Of a DNA stretch of 64,000 bases, positions 53,841-63,179 are shown piece after piece (positions within the stretch are counted from its first letter, which is position 1; every line of letters begins with the position of its first letter). This DNA comes from Acidovorax sp. A1169 (GTDB lineage Bacteria > Pseudomonadota > Gammaproteobacteria > Burkholderiales > Burkholderiaceae_C), in the NCBI RefSeq assembly GCF_030704685.1, contig NZ_JAUZDX010000012.1, positions 1 to 64,000 on the forward strand. Direction: 5' to 3'. The translations under genes were made by a program, and so were the position numbers. The notes below the pieces were generated by a model. The model ran no database searches. It was not told the origin of the DNA and saw nothing but the letters and a program-made list of their open reading frames with translations.

Positions 53841-54813
53841 TATGACTTCAGGCCCGTTTCCGGGTAAACCCCTGTCCCTGGCCCAGGCCTGCGCGAGGCT
53901 GCGTTTCCGGCACCTGCAGTTTCTGGACATCCTGGGCCAGACGCGCAACCTGCGGCTGACGGCCGAGCAGATGCACATCACCCAGCCAGCGGCCACCAAG
54001 ATCCTGATGGACATCGAGGAGATCCTCGAATCGCGCCTGTTCGAGCGCCTGTCGCGTGGCATGCGGCCCAACGAACTGGGCCTGTTCACATTGCGCTATG
54101 CCGCCTCCTCGCTGGCCGGGCACCGCAAATTCGTCGAAGAATTCAATGCGCTCAAGCAAGGCGGGCACGGCCACCTCACCATAGGCGCCATCACAGGGTC
54201 GGCTGCGCACGTGCTGATCGCCTCCGTGGCCGAGATACAGCGCCTGCGCCCGCTGCTGGTGCTCAAGGTGCTGGAGCAGAGCAGCGATCAGCTCGTCGCC
54301 TGGCTGGCGGAGCGCAAGATCGATCTCATGATCGGGCGCTTCACCGACGACACGCAGCGAACGCAGTTCCAGTACGAGCGCCTGTCCAGCGAGCCGCTGC
54401 AGGTGGTTGCGGGCGTACACCACCCGCTGCGCGGCGTTCGCGACCTTGGCATGGCGGAGCTGTCCCACTGGCCCTGGATCCTGTACCCCGCCTCGACGGC
54501 CTTGCGCAAGGTATCCGACGACATCTTCGGGCGCAACGGGCTGGCACTCGCTTCGGGGGTGGTCGAAACCCCCTCATTCCTTTTCGCGCTGGAGATGATG
54601 CAGGCGACCGACATGCTTTCGCTGCAGCCCTCGGCGCTGGTGGAGCGCTACATCCACAAGGGGCTGCTGGCGCGCATTCCGGTGGAGCTGCCGGACCGCA
54701 TGCCGGACTATGGCCTCATCACGCGGCTGGGCGAGCCACCCACACCGGCCGCGCAGGCGTTCATCGACGTGCTGCGCGCGGTGGCGGCCCCGTCCATCGA
54801 CACCGCGCCGTGA
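53836..54813 (+). CDS. LysR family regulator of the sugar-acid operon
   Basis: This 325-residue regulator has a LysR winged helix at about residues 20-85 (RLRFRHLQFLDILGQTRNLRLTAEQMHITQPAATK) and resembles the GbpR/sugar-acid branch that has a QPAATK recognition helix. A second ATG (53842) is equally plausible and would leave the dyad in the leader. It is divergent from the TRAP operon, so probably controls it. Confidence 0.92.
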   Translation: MLMTSGPFPGKPLSLAQACARLRFRHLQFLDILGQTRNLRLTAEQMHITQPAATKILMDIEEILESRLFERLSRGMRPNELGLFTLRYAASSLAGHRKFVEEFNALKQGGHGHLTIGAITGSAAHVLIASVAEIQRLRPLLVLKVLEQSSDQLVAWLAERKIDLMIGRFTDDTQRTQFQYERLSSEPLQVVAGVHHPLRGVRDLGMAELSHWPWILYPASTALRKVSDDIFGRNGLALASGVVETPSFLFALEMMQATDMLSLQPSALVERYIHKGLLARIPVELPDRMPDYGLITRLGEPPTPAAQAFIDVLRAVAAPSIDTAP

Positions 54814-54950
54814 TCCGGCTGCAGCCGCGCCTCCTGCTTCGATAACAAAAGCTTGTTGGAAAATGCAGGCAATCTCTTCGCCTGCAGCCCTGCATGTACA
54901 GGGGTGCCGGCGCGCAGGCCGTTATGCTCTGCGCCCTTTCTTTGTTTCTT

Positions 54951-54969
54951 TCTCTCTCTCTCTCTCTCT
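54951..54969. repeat. (TC)n dinucleotide tract
   Basis: Nine and a half TC units, preceded by TTTCTTTGTTTCTT, lie 20 bp before the start of the hypothetical gene at 54989. Such tracts can change length by slipped-strand mispairing; here it would change spacing in the leader rather than the reading frame. Confidence 0.7.
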
Positions 54970-54988
54970 GAATCCCTGCGGGACCCCC

Positions 54989-55474
54989 ATGCCAGATCAC
55001 CCGGACATCCCCGAACCCATCAACGAACCCCGCCTGTGGAGCGACGAGCGCTGGATGGCGCGCGTCATCAAGAACGAGGACGACGATGGCTGGGCCGTGT
55101 CCATGACGCTGCACGGCGAGGCCGAACCCGCGCTGGTGGGCCCCTGGACCATGGGGCGCGACAAGAAGAACCCCAAGCCGCTCGATGTATCGGCCTTCAA
55201 CACCCTGGTGAAGACCGCCAGCGAGGTGCTCCGCCGGCATGAGCAGCAGCTGCACGCCCAGCTCAACAAGAACCTGGCCATCACCACCGCCCAGGGTCAG
55301 CGCCTGCGCGTTGCGCTGGCCATCGTGCCCGACGAGGAGGGCGCTACGGCCACGCTGAGCGCGCAGGACGAGCTGGGCGAAGAGCTGGCGCGCGTGCCCG
55401 TGTCGCCGGGCTTCAAGCTCACCGTGGCCAGCGCCACGGCCTGGGTCGAGAGCGGGTTCGAAAAGCCGCGCTGA
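54989..55474 (+). CDS. Conserved-looking hypothetical protein
   Basis: This 161-residue acidic protein (MPDHPDIPEPINEPRLWSDE) has no signal peptide or membrane helix and no recognised domain. Coding quality is supported by GC-rich third positions and a long helix-rich sequence. A (TC)n tract is in its leader. It lies between the LysR gene and the FMN riboswitch. Confidence 0.75.
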   Translation: MPDHPDIPEPINEPRLWSDERWMARVIKNEDDDGWAVSMTLHGEAEPALVGPWTMGRDKKNPKPLDVSAFNTLVKTASEVLRRHEQQLHAQLNKNLAITTAQGQRLRVALAIVPDEEGATATLSAQDELGEELARVPVSPGFKLTVASATAWVESGFEKPR

Positions 55475-55561
55475 CAGCGCGCCGGTCTTGCTCGCGACTG
55501 CAAAAGTGCGGGTTTTTCCCTAGAATGGAGGTGCCGGGCAGAAAAGCTTTCCGTCCGGCAG

Positions 55562-55752
55562 CGTTCTCAGGGCGGGGTGCAATTCCCCACCGGCGGTATC
55601 TGTGCAGTCTTGGGCCATCCGGGGCCGCACAGCAGCCCGCGAGCGCCCGTGGCAACTGGCCGGTGGATCTTCGGATGCACGCCAGACGCGGCGGGGTCAG
55701 CAGATCTGGTGCGATGCCAGAGCCGACGGTCACAGTCCGGATGAAAGAGATC
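55562..55752 (+). ncRNA. FMN riboswitch (RFN element)
   Basis: The conserved RFN blocks appear in order: TCAGGGCGGGGTGCAATTCC, CCACCGGCGGTA, GCCCGCGAGCG, GGTCAGCAGATCTGGTG, GATGCCAGAGCCGACGGTCA and AGTCCGGATGAAAGAGA. The element is followed by a hairpin and then ribH, so it likely controls riboflavin-related gene expression in response to FMN. Confidence 0.95.
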
Positions 55753-55814
55753 GCGAAACCATGGGCCCCTGCCGCAGGTGTGGGCGCCCGCGTGGGCAAG
55801 TTGCCGCTAGGCGC

Positions 55815-55834
55815 TGCCGGTTTTCGGACCGGCA
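55815..55834 (+). promoter_or_regulatory. Hairpin in riboswitch expression platform
   Basis: A perfect 7-bp stem (TGCCGGT/ACCGGCA) with a six-base loop lies between the aptamer and the ribH start. No T-run follows, so control might act on translation or by Rho rather than by an intrinsic terminator. Confidence 0.45.
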
Positions 55835-55935
55835 CGGCCGTGCGGCCTGCCCGCGCGTGCGCCATGCCGTGTGCAGCCGCCTTGTTCGCGCGCGCCCTGA
55901 TTCTGGTAATCCTTTTCTTCGATACGAGAAAATCC

Positions 55936-56451
55936 ATGAATCAGCCCTTCCCTTCCCGTGCAGTCACCGCGATAGGCGACAACGGCGCAGCGCGCAACGA
56001 GCGCGTGGCGCTGATCTGTGCCAGTTGGCACCGGGACATCGTCCACCAGGCCCGCGATGCGGCCGTGGCGGAATTCGCCCGCAGCGGCCTGCCCGCTGGC
56101 CAGGTCGAGCATTTCGACGTACCGGGTGCGTTCGAGATCCCGCTTTTGGCCAAGAAGCTTGCGCAAAGCGGGCGCTACGACGCCATCGTGGCCTGTGCCC
56201 TGGTGGTCAACGGCGGCATCTACCGCCATGAATTCGTGACCACGGCCGTCATCGACGGCCTGATGCGCGTGCAGCTCGATACCGAGGTGCCAGTGATGAG
56301 CGCCGTGCTCACGCCGCGCGACTTCCACGAGCACGAAGAGCACCTGCGCTTCTTCCGCGAGCACTTCGTGAAGAAGGGCACGGAAGTGGCCCAGGCCTGC
56401 CTTGCCACCATGGCCCACCTTCGCGCGCTGGAGCCCGCCCACGGAGACTAA
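55936..56451 (+). CDS. ribH: 6,7-dimethyl-8-ribityllumazine synthase, type II
   Basis: This 171-residue enzyme makes the lumazine precursor of riboflavin. The pattern ICASWHRDIVHQARDAA, GAFEIPLLAKKLA, ALVVNGGIYRHEFVTTAVIDGLMRVQL and HEEHLRFFREHF corresponds to the decameric type II (RibH2) family described in Brucella and Mesorhizobium. It is downstream of the FMN riboswitch with no other rib gene nearby. The 112-bp repeat starts directly after its stop. Confidence 0.93.
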   Translation: MNQPFPSRAVTAIGDNGAARNERVALICASWHRDIVHQARDAAVAEFARSGLPAGQVEHFDVPGAFEIPLLAKKLAQSGRYDAIVACALVVNGGIYRHEFVTTAVIDGLMRVQLDTEVPVMSAVLTPRDFHEHEEHLRFFREHFVKKGTEVAQACLATMAHLRALEPAHGD

Positions 56452-56563
56452 GAGCGGCTAAAAAAACTCTTCTGGCGTCGTTGCAGCGCCTTGTCGTACT
56501 ACTCGTACTGCCTGCGACGCTGCGCCTAACCAGAACCGCTTCGCTGAGTTTTGTTGTCCGCTC
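56452..56563. repeat. 112-bp dispersed repeat sharing a core with the 105-bp repeats
   Basis: Starting on the base after the ribH TAA, the element has ends GAGCGG and CCGCTC and inner pairs (ACTC/GAGT, TTCTGG/CCAGAA). Its middle (CGTTGCAGCGCCTTGTCGT) matches, with substitutions, the reverse complement of the core of the 105-bp repeats at 27645 and 42912. It lies just before the end of the leftward chemoreceptor gene. Confidence 0.65.
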
Positions 56564-56608
56564 CAAGGCTCCGCAGGCCCTGGCCGCTTGCGGCGGGGCC
56601 TGAAGCGC

Positions 56609-58210
56609 TCAGCCCGCCGCCAGCCGGGGCACCTGGTGCAGCGGGACTGTGGGCGCGTTGCTGCCCTGGGCTTTACCGGCACCCGGGCGCAGTCGGAACA
56701 CGGCCACGGCCTGCACCAGTTGCTGGGCCTGCACCTTGAGGCTGTCGGCCGCGGCCGCACTTTCTTCTACCAGGGCCGCGTTCTGCTGCGTGGCCTGGTC
56801 CATCTGCGTGATGGCTTCGCCCACCTGGGACACCCCCAGGCTCTGCTCGCTGCTGGCGGCGCTGATCTCGCCGACGATGTCGGTCACGCGGCGGATCGAG
56901 GCCACCACCTCGGTCATGGTGGCGCCCGCCTTGTCGACCAGCGTGGTGCCCTGCTCGACGCGCTCCACGCTGGCGTGGATCAGGCTCTTGATCTCCTTGG
57001 CGGCCTCGGCACTGCGGCCGGCCAGGCTGCGCACCTCGCTGGCCACCACGGCAAAGCCCCGGCCCTGTTCGCCTGCGCGGGCGGCTTCCACCGCCGCGTT
57101 CAGCGCCAGGATGTTGGTCTGGAAGGCAATGCCGTCGATCACGCTGATGATGTCGGCGATCTTCTTGCTGCTGTCGTTGATGCCCTTCATGGTCTTCACC
57201 ACCTCGGACACCACGTCCCCGCCCTGAACGGCCACGGTCGATGCACTCATCGCCAACTGGTTGGCCTGGCGGGCGTTGTCGGCATTGGCCTGGACGGTGG
57301 AGTTGAGCTCCTCCATCGAAGCCGAGGTTTCTTCCAGCGCGCTGGCCTGCTGCTCGGTGCGGGCCGACAGGTCGTTGTTGCCCTGTGCGATCTCGGCGCT
57401 GGCCAGGGCCACGCTGTCGGCATTCGTGCGCACATTGCTCACCACGTTCGACAGGCTGTCCTGCATGGTGTGCAGGGCGTTGAGCAGTTGCGCAATCTCG
57501 TCCTTACCACGCACCTCGGTGGCCACCGTCAGGTCACCGCTGGCCACGGCCTGCGACACCAGCACGGCATTGCCCAGCGGCTGCGTCACGGTGCGGCTGA
57601 ACATGATGGCGCCGGCTATGCCCAGGGCGCACACCACCAGCATCACCGCCAGGCTGATGGTCGTGGCGCGCGATGCGGTGGCGGCCGCGCGGTCGGCCAC
57701 TTCGCTGCTGGCCTTGGCGATCAGCTCACCCGCCTGGTCGAGCAACTGCGATGGCTCGCGGTCCATGCCCTGAACGGCCTTGTCGCCCGCTTCCACGTCC
57801 TGGCCAGCCGCCTTGAATGCCTCGAAGCCCTTGCGGTAGGCCGTGCCCATGCGCTCGTGGGCCTGCGCAAATTTCACCACGCGCTCGCGTCCCTCGCCAG
57901 GGGGCAGGGCGGCGATCAGTTTTTGCGCCTGGTCACTGACGGATTTCTCTTGCTTTTCGAACGCGGCCCAATAGCGCGTGAGCTGGGCCGGGTCCTTGCC
58001 GCGGATCAGCACGTTCTTCCATTCCTGCACCTGCACCTTGAAGCCATTGAGCACATCCGACGCCATGCGCTCGTGCAGGTAGCTTTGCGCCACGGTCGTC
58101 TGGTAGGTGTCGAGCGCCTGGTTCAGGCGGCTGATGCCGAACAGGGCGGCGGCGAACAACAGCAGCAGAGAGGCCGTGAAGGCCAGGGGAAGTTTGAGAC
58201 TGAGCTTCAT
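56609..58210 (-). CDS. Methyl-accepting chemotaxis protein
   Basis: This 533-residue chemoreceptor has an N-terminal membrane helix (about 8-28), a periplasmic four-helix-type sensor (about 35-175), a second helix (about 188-208), a HAMP domain, and a signalling domain with the tip EQGRGFAVVASEVR and Glu/Gln-rich methylation helices (SMEELNSTVQ). ATG 58210 is preferred to the upstream ATG at 58240. The ligand is unknown. Confidence 0.95.
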   Translation of the reverse strand: MKLSLKLPLAFTASLLLLFAAALFGISRLNQALDTYQTTVAQSYLHERMASDVLNGFKVQVQEWKNVLIRGKDPAQLTRYWAAFEKQEKSVSDQAQKLIAALPPGEGRERVVKFAQAHERMGTAYRKGFEAFKAAGQDVEAGDKAVQGMDREPSQLLDQAGELIAKASSEVADRAAATASRATTISLAVMLVVCALGIAGAIMFSRTVTQPLGNAVLVSQAVASGDLTVATEVRGKDEIAQLLNALHTMQDSLSNVVSNVRTNADSVALASAEIAQGNNDLSARTEQQASALEETSASMEELNSTVQANADNARQANQLAMSASTVAVQGGDVVSEVVKTMKGINDSSKKIADIISVIDGIAFQTNILALNAAVEAARAGEQGRGFAVVASEVRSLAGRSAEAAKEIKSLIHASVERVEQGTTLVDKAGATMTEVVASIRRVTDIVGEISAASSEQSLGVSQVGEAITQMDQATQQNAALVEESAAAADSLKVQAQQLVQAVAVFRLRPGAGKAQGSNAPTVPLHQVPRLAAG

Positions 58211-58451
58211 GGAGGAGGCTCCTTGCATGCCATGGGCCACCGTGTCGGTGGATCTGGAGCCCGGCGCGTCCCCCGGTGCGGGCGATCAGCACCCGGCTCG
58301 TGGCTTCATTATGGGTGTTGTAAAAATTTGTGTGCGCTTTTTGCTGCGCTGCAGCAGGGGTATTGCACAAATCTTGCTGGCGACGGTTGGGCACAGCCCA
58401 TCGCCCGTTGCGGCGGGGCAACGAGCGCCCTGATGCGTGCGAGGGCGGGTC

Positions 58452-59705
58452 TCACAGTACGCCGGATGCGCGCAACTGCGCAATGCGCGCCGCATCCAGC
58501 CCCAGCTCGGCCAGCACCTCGTCGGTGTGCTGCCCCAGCGCCGGCGGCGCATTGCGCAGCGTCGGCGGGTTGGCCGACAGGCGCAGCGGGCTGGCCACGC
58601 CGGTGATGTGGGTGACGCCGTCACCGGCCTCGCCGTCCTTCCAGCGCGGCAGGGCCACGGCCAGGCCGCGCGCCTTGACCTGCGCGTCGTCGAAGGCCTG
58701 GGCAATGGTGTTGATGGGGCCGCAGGGCACGGCCTTGTCTTCGAGCAGGGTGATCCACTCGGCCGTGGTGCGCGTGCGGGTCAGCGCCTCCATGGCAGGG
58801 ATCAGTTCGGCGCGGTGCTTCACGCGCAGCGTGTTGGTGGCAAAGCGTTCGTCGCTGGCCCACTGGGGCTGGCCAGCGGCGGTGCAAAAGCGCGCGAACT
58901 GGCCATCGTTGCCAATGGCCAGCAGCATGGCGCCGTCCTGTGTGGGGAAGTCCTGGTAGGGCGCCAGGCTCGGGTGGCTGTTGCCCTGGCGCGTGGGGGC
59001 ATTGCCCGTTGCCAGAAAGCCCGCGGCCTGGTTGGCCAGGATGGCCATGCCCACGTCCAGCAGCGACATGTCGATGTGCTGACCTTCACCCGTGCTGTGG
59101 CGCACGTTGAGCGCGGCGACGATGGCCGTGCTGGCGTACACGCCCGTGAACAGGTCGGTGAGCGCCACGCCCACGCGCAGCGGGCCGCCGCCGGGCTCGG
59201 CGTCGCCCCGGCCGGTGATGCTCATCATGCCGGTCATGGCCTGGATCATGAGGTCGTAGCCCGCGCGCTCGGCATACGGCCCGTCCTGCCCGAAGCCGGT
59301 CACCGAGCAGTAGATCAGGCGTGGGTTCAGCGCGCGCAGGCTCGCATGGTCCAGCCCGTACTGCTTGAGGCCCCCGACCTTGAAGTTCTCCACCACGATG
59401 TCGCTTTGCAGCGCCATGTCGCGGATGAGCTGCTGCCCCTCGGGCGTGGCCATGTCGATGGTGACCGAGCGCTTGTTGCGGTTGCAGGCCGTGAAGTAGC
59501 TGGCCTGGTTGGTGTCGTTGCCCTCGGCGTCCTTCAGGAACGGAGGGCCCCAGTGGCGCGTGTCGTCGCCCGCGCCGGGGCGCTCCACCTTGACCACGTC
59601 GGCGCCCAGGTCCGCCAGGATCTGCGTGCACCACGGGCCCGCCAGCACGCGCGAGAGGTCCAGGACTTTGATGCCATCGAGGGCGCCGACAGAAGGTGTG
59701 GTCAT
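58452..59705 (-). CDS. CaiB/BaiF family CoA-transferase (likely glutarate)
   Basis: This 417-residue family III CoA-transferase has LDLSRVLAGPWCTQILADLGADVVKVE and the catalytic Asp in RAGYDLMIQAM. Beside a glutaryl-CoA dehydrogenase and its LysR regulator it is likely to be succinyl-CoA:glutarate CoA-transferase, activating glutarate; this is inferred from context. ATG 59705 (MTTPSVGAL) is chosen over the upstream ATG at 59753. Confidence 0.9.
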   Translation of the reverse strand: MTTPSVGALDGIKVLDLSRVLAGPWCTQILADLGADVVKVERPGAGDDTRHWGPPFLKDAEGNDTNQASYFTACNRNKRSVTIDMATPEGQQLIRDMALQSDIVVENFKVGGLKQYGLDHASLRALNPRLIYCSVTGFGQDGPYAERAGYDLMIQAMTGMMSITGRGDAEPGGGPLRVGVALTDLFTGVYASTAIVAALNVRHSTGEGQHIDMSLLDVGMAILANQAAGFLATGNAPTRQGNSHPSLAPYQDFPTQDGAMLLAIGNDGQFARFCTAAGQPQWASDERFATNTLRVKHRAELIPAMEALTRTRTTAEWITLLEDKAVPCGPINTIAQAFDDAQVKARGLAVALPRWKDGEAGDGVTHITGVASPLRLSANPPTLRNAPPALGQHTDEVLAELGLDAARIAQLRASGVL

Positions 59706-59781
59706 AGGGTCAGGAACTGCAAATCGTGAAAGGACAGACGGCCGCCGCACCATGCATGGGGCAGCGGCCGTAAAAGGGCAG

Positions 59782-59797
59782 GGCGCGCTGGCGCGCC
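59782..59797. terminator. Hairpin between gcdH and the CoA-transferase gene
   Basis: A GGCGCG/CGCGCC stem lies 11 bp beyond the gcdH stop. Read leftward it is followed by CTGCCCTTTT. It might attenuate rather than end the transcript, since the CoA-transferase follows on the same strand. Confidence 0.4.
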
Positions 59798-59807
59798 TTT
59801 GTTGGGC

Positions 59808-61007
59808 TTAGTTGCTGAATGCAGCAATACCGGTTTGCGCACGGCCCAGGATCAGCGCATGCACGTCGTGCGTGCCTTCATAGGTGTTCACCACTTCCAG
59901 GTTCACCAGGTGGCGGGCCACGCCGAACTCATCGCTGATGCCGTTGCCGCCCATCATGTCGCGGGCCAGGCGAGCGATGTCCAGCGCCTTGCCGCAGCTG
60001 TTGCGCTTGATGATGGAAGTGGCTTCCACGGCGGCGGTGCCTTCGTCCTTCATGCGGCCCAGGCGCAGGCAGGCCTGCAGGCCGATGGCGATCTCGGTCT
60101 GCATGTCGGCCAGCTTCTTCTGGATCAACTGGTTGGCAGCCAGGGGGCGGCCGAACTGCTTGCGGTCCAGCGTGTACTGGCGCGAGGTGTGCCAGCAGAA
60201 CTCGGCTGCGCCCAGGGCACCCCAGGCAATGCCGTAGCGTGCGCTGTTCAGGCAGGTGAAGGGGCCCTTGAGGCCCTGCACTTCGGGGAAGGCGTTTTCT
60301 TCAGGCACGAACACGTCGTCCATCACGATCTCGCCCGTCACGCTGGCGCGCAGGCCCACCTTGCCGTGGATGGCGGGGGCCGTCAGCCCCTTCATGCCCT
60401 TTTCGAGCACAAAGCCGCGGATGGGGCCCACAGCGCCGCCTTCGGAAACTTCCTTGGCCCAGACCACGAAAACGTCGGCCACGGGGCTGTTGGTGATCCA
60501 CATCTTGCTGCCCTTGAGCTTGTAGCCACCGTCCACCTTGTAGGCGCGCGTGGCCATGCTGCCGGGGTCCGAGCCATGGTCGGGCTCGGTCAGGCCGAAG
60601 CAGCCGATCCACTCGCCGCTGGCCAGCTTGGGCAAATACTTCTGGCGCTGGGCTTCGGTGCCAAATTCATAGATCGGCACCATCACCAGCGAGCTCTGCA
60701 CGCTGGCCATCGAGCGGTAGCCCGAATCCACACGCTCCACTTCGCGGGCAATCAGGCCGTAGGCCACATAGTTCAGGCCCGGGCCGCCGTACTGCTCGGG
60801 GATGGTGGGGCCCAAGAGGCCCACTTCGCCCATCTCGCGGAAGATGCTCACGTCCATCTTCTCGTGGCGGAAGGCGTCGAGCACGCGCGGCGCCAGCTTG
60901 TCCTGGCAGTAGGCCGCAGCCGCGTCGCGGATCATGCGCTCGTCATCGCTCAGTTGCTGGTCGAGAAGAAAGGGGTCGTCCCAATGGAAAGCGGCGTTTT
61001 TGGCCAT
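59808..61007 (-). CDS. gcdH: Glutaryl-CoA dehydrogenase
   Basis: This 399-residue acyl-CoA dehydrogenase converts glutaryl-CoA to crotonyl-CoA and CO2 in lysine and tryptophan catabolism. GcdH features include [12 protein letters not shown], the FAD region [15 protein letters not shown] and the C-terminal catalytic Glu in [18 protein letters not shown] 61007 ([13 protein letters not shown]) matches the family; upstream in-frame codons lack similarity. The LysR gene is divergent. Confidence 0.95.
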   Translation of the reverse strand: MAKNAAFHWDDPFLLDQQLSDDERMIRDAAAAYCQDKLAPRVLDAFRHEKMDVSIFREMGEVGLLGPTIPEQYGGPGLNYVAYGLIAREVERVDSGYRSMASVQSSLVMVPIYEFGTEAQRQKYLPKLASGEWIGCFGLTEPDHGSDPGSMATRAYKVDGGYKLKGSKMWITNSPVADVFVVWAKEVSEGGAVGPIRGFVLEKGMKGLTAPAIHGKVGLRASVTGEIVMDDVFVPEENAFPEVQGLKGPFTCLNSARYGIAWGALGAAEFCWHTSRQYTLDRKQFGRPLAANQLIQKKLADMQTEIAIGLQACLRLGRMKDEGTAAVEATSIIKRNSCGKALDIARLARDMMGGNGISDEFGVARHLVNLEVVNTYEGTHDVHALILGRAQTGIAAFSN

Positions 61008-61216
61008 GGTGCGTGTCTCCGTGAAGAAGCAGATGAAAGAGGGGGCACGGTACGGGCCGTGCTGCGAGTGGGTGCCATCGTAGGCCTGTCGCTGCTTGTC
61101 AGCAAGCGAGTTCTTTTCATCCAGAAATGCGTTTTTGGAATGTATGGAATACTGCGCAATTAGGTGGTCCAAGGTCGGTTGGCTGCCGATTCGGTGTTTT
61201 CAAGTTCCTGTTCAGC

Positions 61217-62146
61217 ATGCGCCGCAATATTCCCTCTACCCAGGCCCTGGCCTGTTTCGAAGTCGCCGCCCGCCACGAGAGCTACACCCGTGCTGCGCAG
61301 GAGCTGTCGCTTACCCAAAGCGCGGTGTCGCGCCAGATCCAGGCGCTGGAGGAGTTTCTGGGCGTAGCGCTGTTCCGGCGCACACGCCATGGCGTGGTGC
61401 TCACGCCTGCCGGCGCGCACTATGGCCGCCAGGTCGCACGCTGGCTGCAGGGTCTGGAGCGCGACACGCTCGATGTGATGGCCCACCAGGGCCAGGGCGG
61501 CACGCTGTCGCTGGCGGCGGTGCCCACCTTTGCCACCCGCTGGCTGATACCGCGCCTGCCGCAACTGGCGCAGCAGCACCCCGACATCGTGGTGCACATC
61601 GAGACGCAGACCCGGCCCTTTTTGTTTGCCGACGCCCCGTTCGACGCCGCCCTGTACGCCGGCACCGCCGAGCAGGTGGCCAACTGGCCCGGCATCAAGG
61701 CGCAGTTGCTCATGCACGAGGACGTGGTGCCCGTATGCAGCCCGCGCCTGCTCGAAGCCGCCGCCCAGCGCGGCCTGGGCCGCGCCTACCAGCCCGTGGC
61801 CCCTGCCGTGCTGACCGAGCTGCCCCTGCTGCAGCAAAGCACGCGCCCCTATGGCTGGCGCCAGTGGTTCGAGGCCATGGGCGTCGATGCGCCGCATGCG
61901 CTCGACGGCCCGCGCTACGAGCTGTTCTCCATGCTCGCCGTGGCCGCCACTTGCGGCCTGGGCGTGGCGCTGATCCCGCCCCTGCTCATCGAGGCGGAGC
62001 TGGCACGCGGCGAACTGGTGGTCGCCTGCAACCAACCGCTGCAGGGCGAGCGCGGCTACTACCTGGTGAGCCCCGCGCATGTGCAGTCGCCGGTGCTGGC
62101 GGCGTTTTCGCAATGGCTGCGGGAGGCCGCTCAGGGCAGTGCCTGA
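61217..62146 (+). CDS. LysR family regulator (GcdR-like)
   Basis: This 309-residue regulator has the GcvA-type N-terminus RRNIPSTQALACFEVAARHESYTRAAQELSLTQSAVS and RRTRHGVVLT. It is divergent from gcdH, the usual place of GcdR in betaproteobacteria, so probably controls glutaryl-CoA genes. ATG 61217 is the family start; earlier codons lie in the promoter region. Confidence 0.92.
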   Translation: MRRNIPSTQALACFEVAARHESYTRAAQELSLTQSAVSRQIQALEEFLGVALFRRTRHGVVLTPAGAHYGRQVARWLQGLERDTLDVMAHQGQGGTLSLAAVPTFATRWLIPRLPQLAQQHPDIVVHIETQTRPFLFADAPFDAALYAGTAEQVANWPGIKAQLLMHEDVVPVCSPRLLEAAAQRGLGRAYQPVAPAVLTELPLLQQSTRPYGWRQWFEAMGVDAPHALDGPRYELFSMLAVAATCGLGVALIPPLLIEAELARGELVVACNQPLQGERGYYLVSPAHVQSPVLAAFSQWLREAAQGSA

Positions 62147-62372
62147 GCAAGGGGCTCCCCCGCTTGCGCCTTGCGGCGGACAGGTCTACGCTGGTGGCGC
62201 GGGCAATGGTGGGGTGAGGGCCGCGTCCTCCCTGATCCTACAGCCCGGTTGGAAAGATGGACGGAACGTATGCGCGGTGCGCGGGTCACACCCGTGTGTG
62301 GCTTCGGGGAGAAAAGAGTCCTCGGGGCCATGCGGGCACCTCATACCTTCACTATTTCATCAAGGAGCCGTC

Positions 62373-62606
62373 ATGACATTGAACGCGAACTACAGCCCCG
62401 TCTACCATGCCCCCCATTTCGAGCCTACGGTGGACGAACTCGCCGCCTTGAAGCACCTGGAGATGGAGAACATCAGCGTCACCTCGGCGCTCAAGGAGCA
62501 TCTGTCCGGGCGCTTGTACGAGCACGGCTTCATCACCAAGAACGCCTCGGGCCAACTGGCCATCACCGACACCGGCCGCCATCTGGTGCGCAGGCAGAAC
62601 AACTGA
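62373..62606 (+). CDS. Small hypothetical protein (77 aa)
   Basis: This 77-residue protein (MTLNANYSPVYHAPHFEP) has no known domain. It is supported by a strong AAGGAG eight bases upstream and by a helical hydrophilic sequence ending RRQNN. It lies 226 bp after the LysR gene. Confidence 0.72.
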   Translation: MTLNANYSPVYHAPHFEPTVDELAALKHLEMENISVTSALKEHLSGRLYEHGFITKNASGQLAITDTGRHLVRRQNN

Positions 62607-62707
62607 CCACGGCGCTCGCGGCCTGCCGTCTTGGGCAGGCCCTGCGCACTGCGCCTACACACCGGGGCAGCAGGTCATCGCACAATGGCAAACACAAGGA
62701 GGCCATG

Positions 62708-62914
62708 ATGCAAGACCCGCGCGAAGAGAACGATTTCGGTGAGTACGACGGATCGACCTACTCGGCCACGCTGCGCGAGCAGGCGGGCCGGTACTACTGC
62801 AGCAACCTGGTGATCGATGGGCACAACACCCTCGTGACCAACGACGGTTGGGCCAGCCGCGAAGAGGCCATGCAGGCGCTGGACGAGATTGCGTCGGGCG
62901 CGCGCAAGCCTTAG
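62708..62914 (+). CDS. Small hypothetical protein (68 aa)
   Basis: This 68-residue acidic protein (MQDPREENDFGEYDGSTY) has AGGAGG five bases upstream of ATG 62708 (ATG 62705 is adjacent). No domain is recognised. Its TAG stop is formed by the TA target and first base of the 266-bp element, as in folK. Confidence 0.72.
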   Translation: MQDPREENDFGEYDGSTYSATLREQAGRYYCSNLVIDGHNTLVTNDGWASREEAMQALDEIASGARKP

Positions 62915-63179
62915 GGCCTGTTCACACTAATTTCGGGGTCGCGAAGGCCCTTGCCGGCGTGCCAGTCTAGGCGCGTGACGCAGCGTGTGCATGTGCACAC
63001 GCAAGGAGCGCAGCGACGAGTGGCGCGCCGGCAAGGGCCTTCCCTTCGGGTTGCCCGGCCTGGGTGCCGTCTGCGGCGTTGCCCGCGCTTGCAAGGTGCA
63101 CACCTTGCTGCACGCGGGCGCCTTGCATCCAGCCCCCAGGCCGGGCAACGCGATCCCCGAAATTAGTGTGAACAGGCCC
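62914..63179. mobile_element. 266-bp MITE-like element, copy 2 (inverted)
   Basis: This is the reverse complement of 34038-34303 with 4 mismatches by eye, the same 25-bp terminal repeats and TA on both sides (62912-62913 and 63180-63181). The arm that has a mismatch in copy 1 is perfect here. No transposase is present, so any past movement required enzymes in trans. Confidence 0.85.

Noticed and set aside
56588..58606. A 672-codon open frame opposite the chemoreceptor
   Set aside because: The minus-strand chemoreceptor is conserved in every motif, while this frame is a low-complexity His/Gly/Leu sequence.
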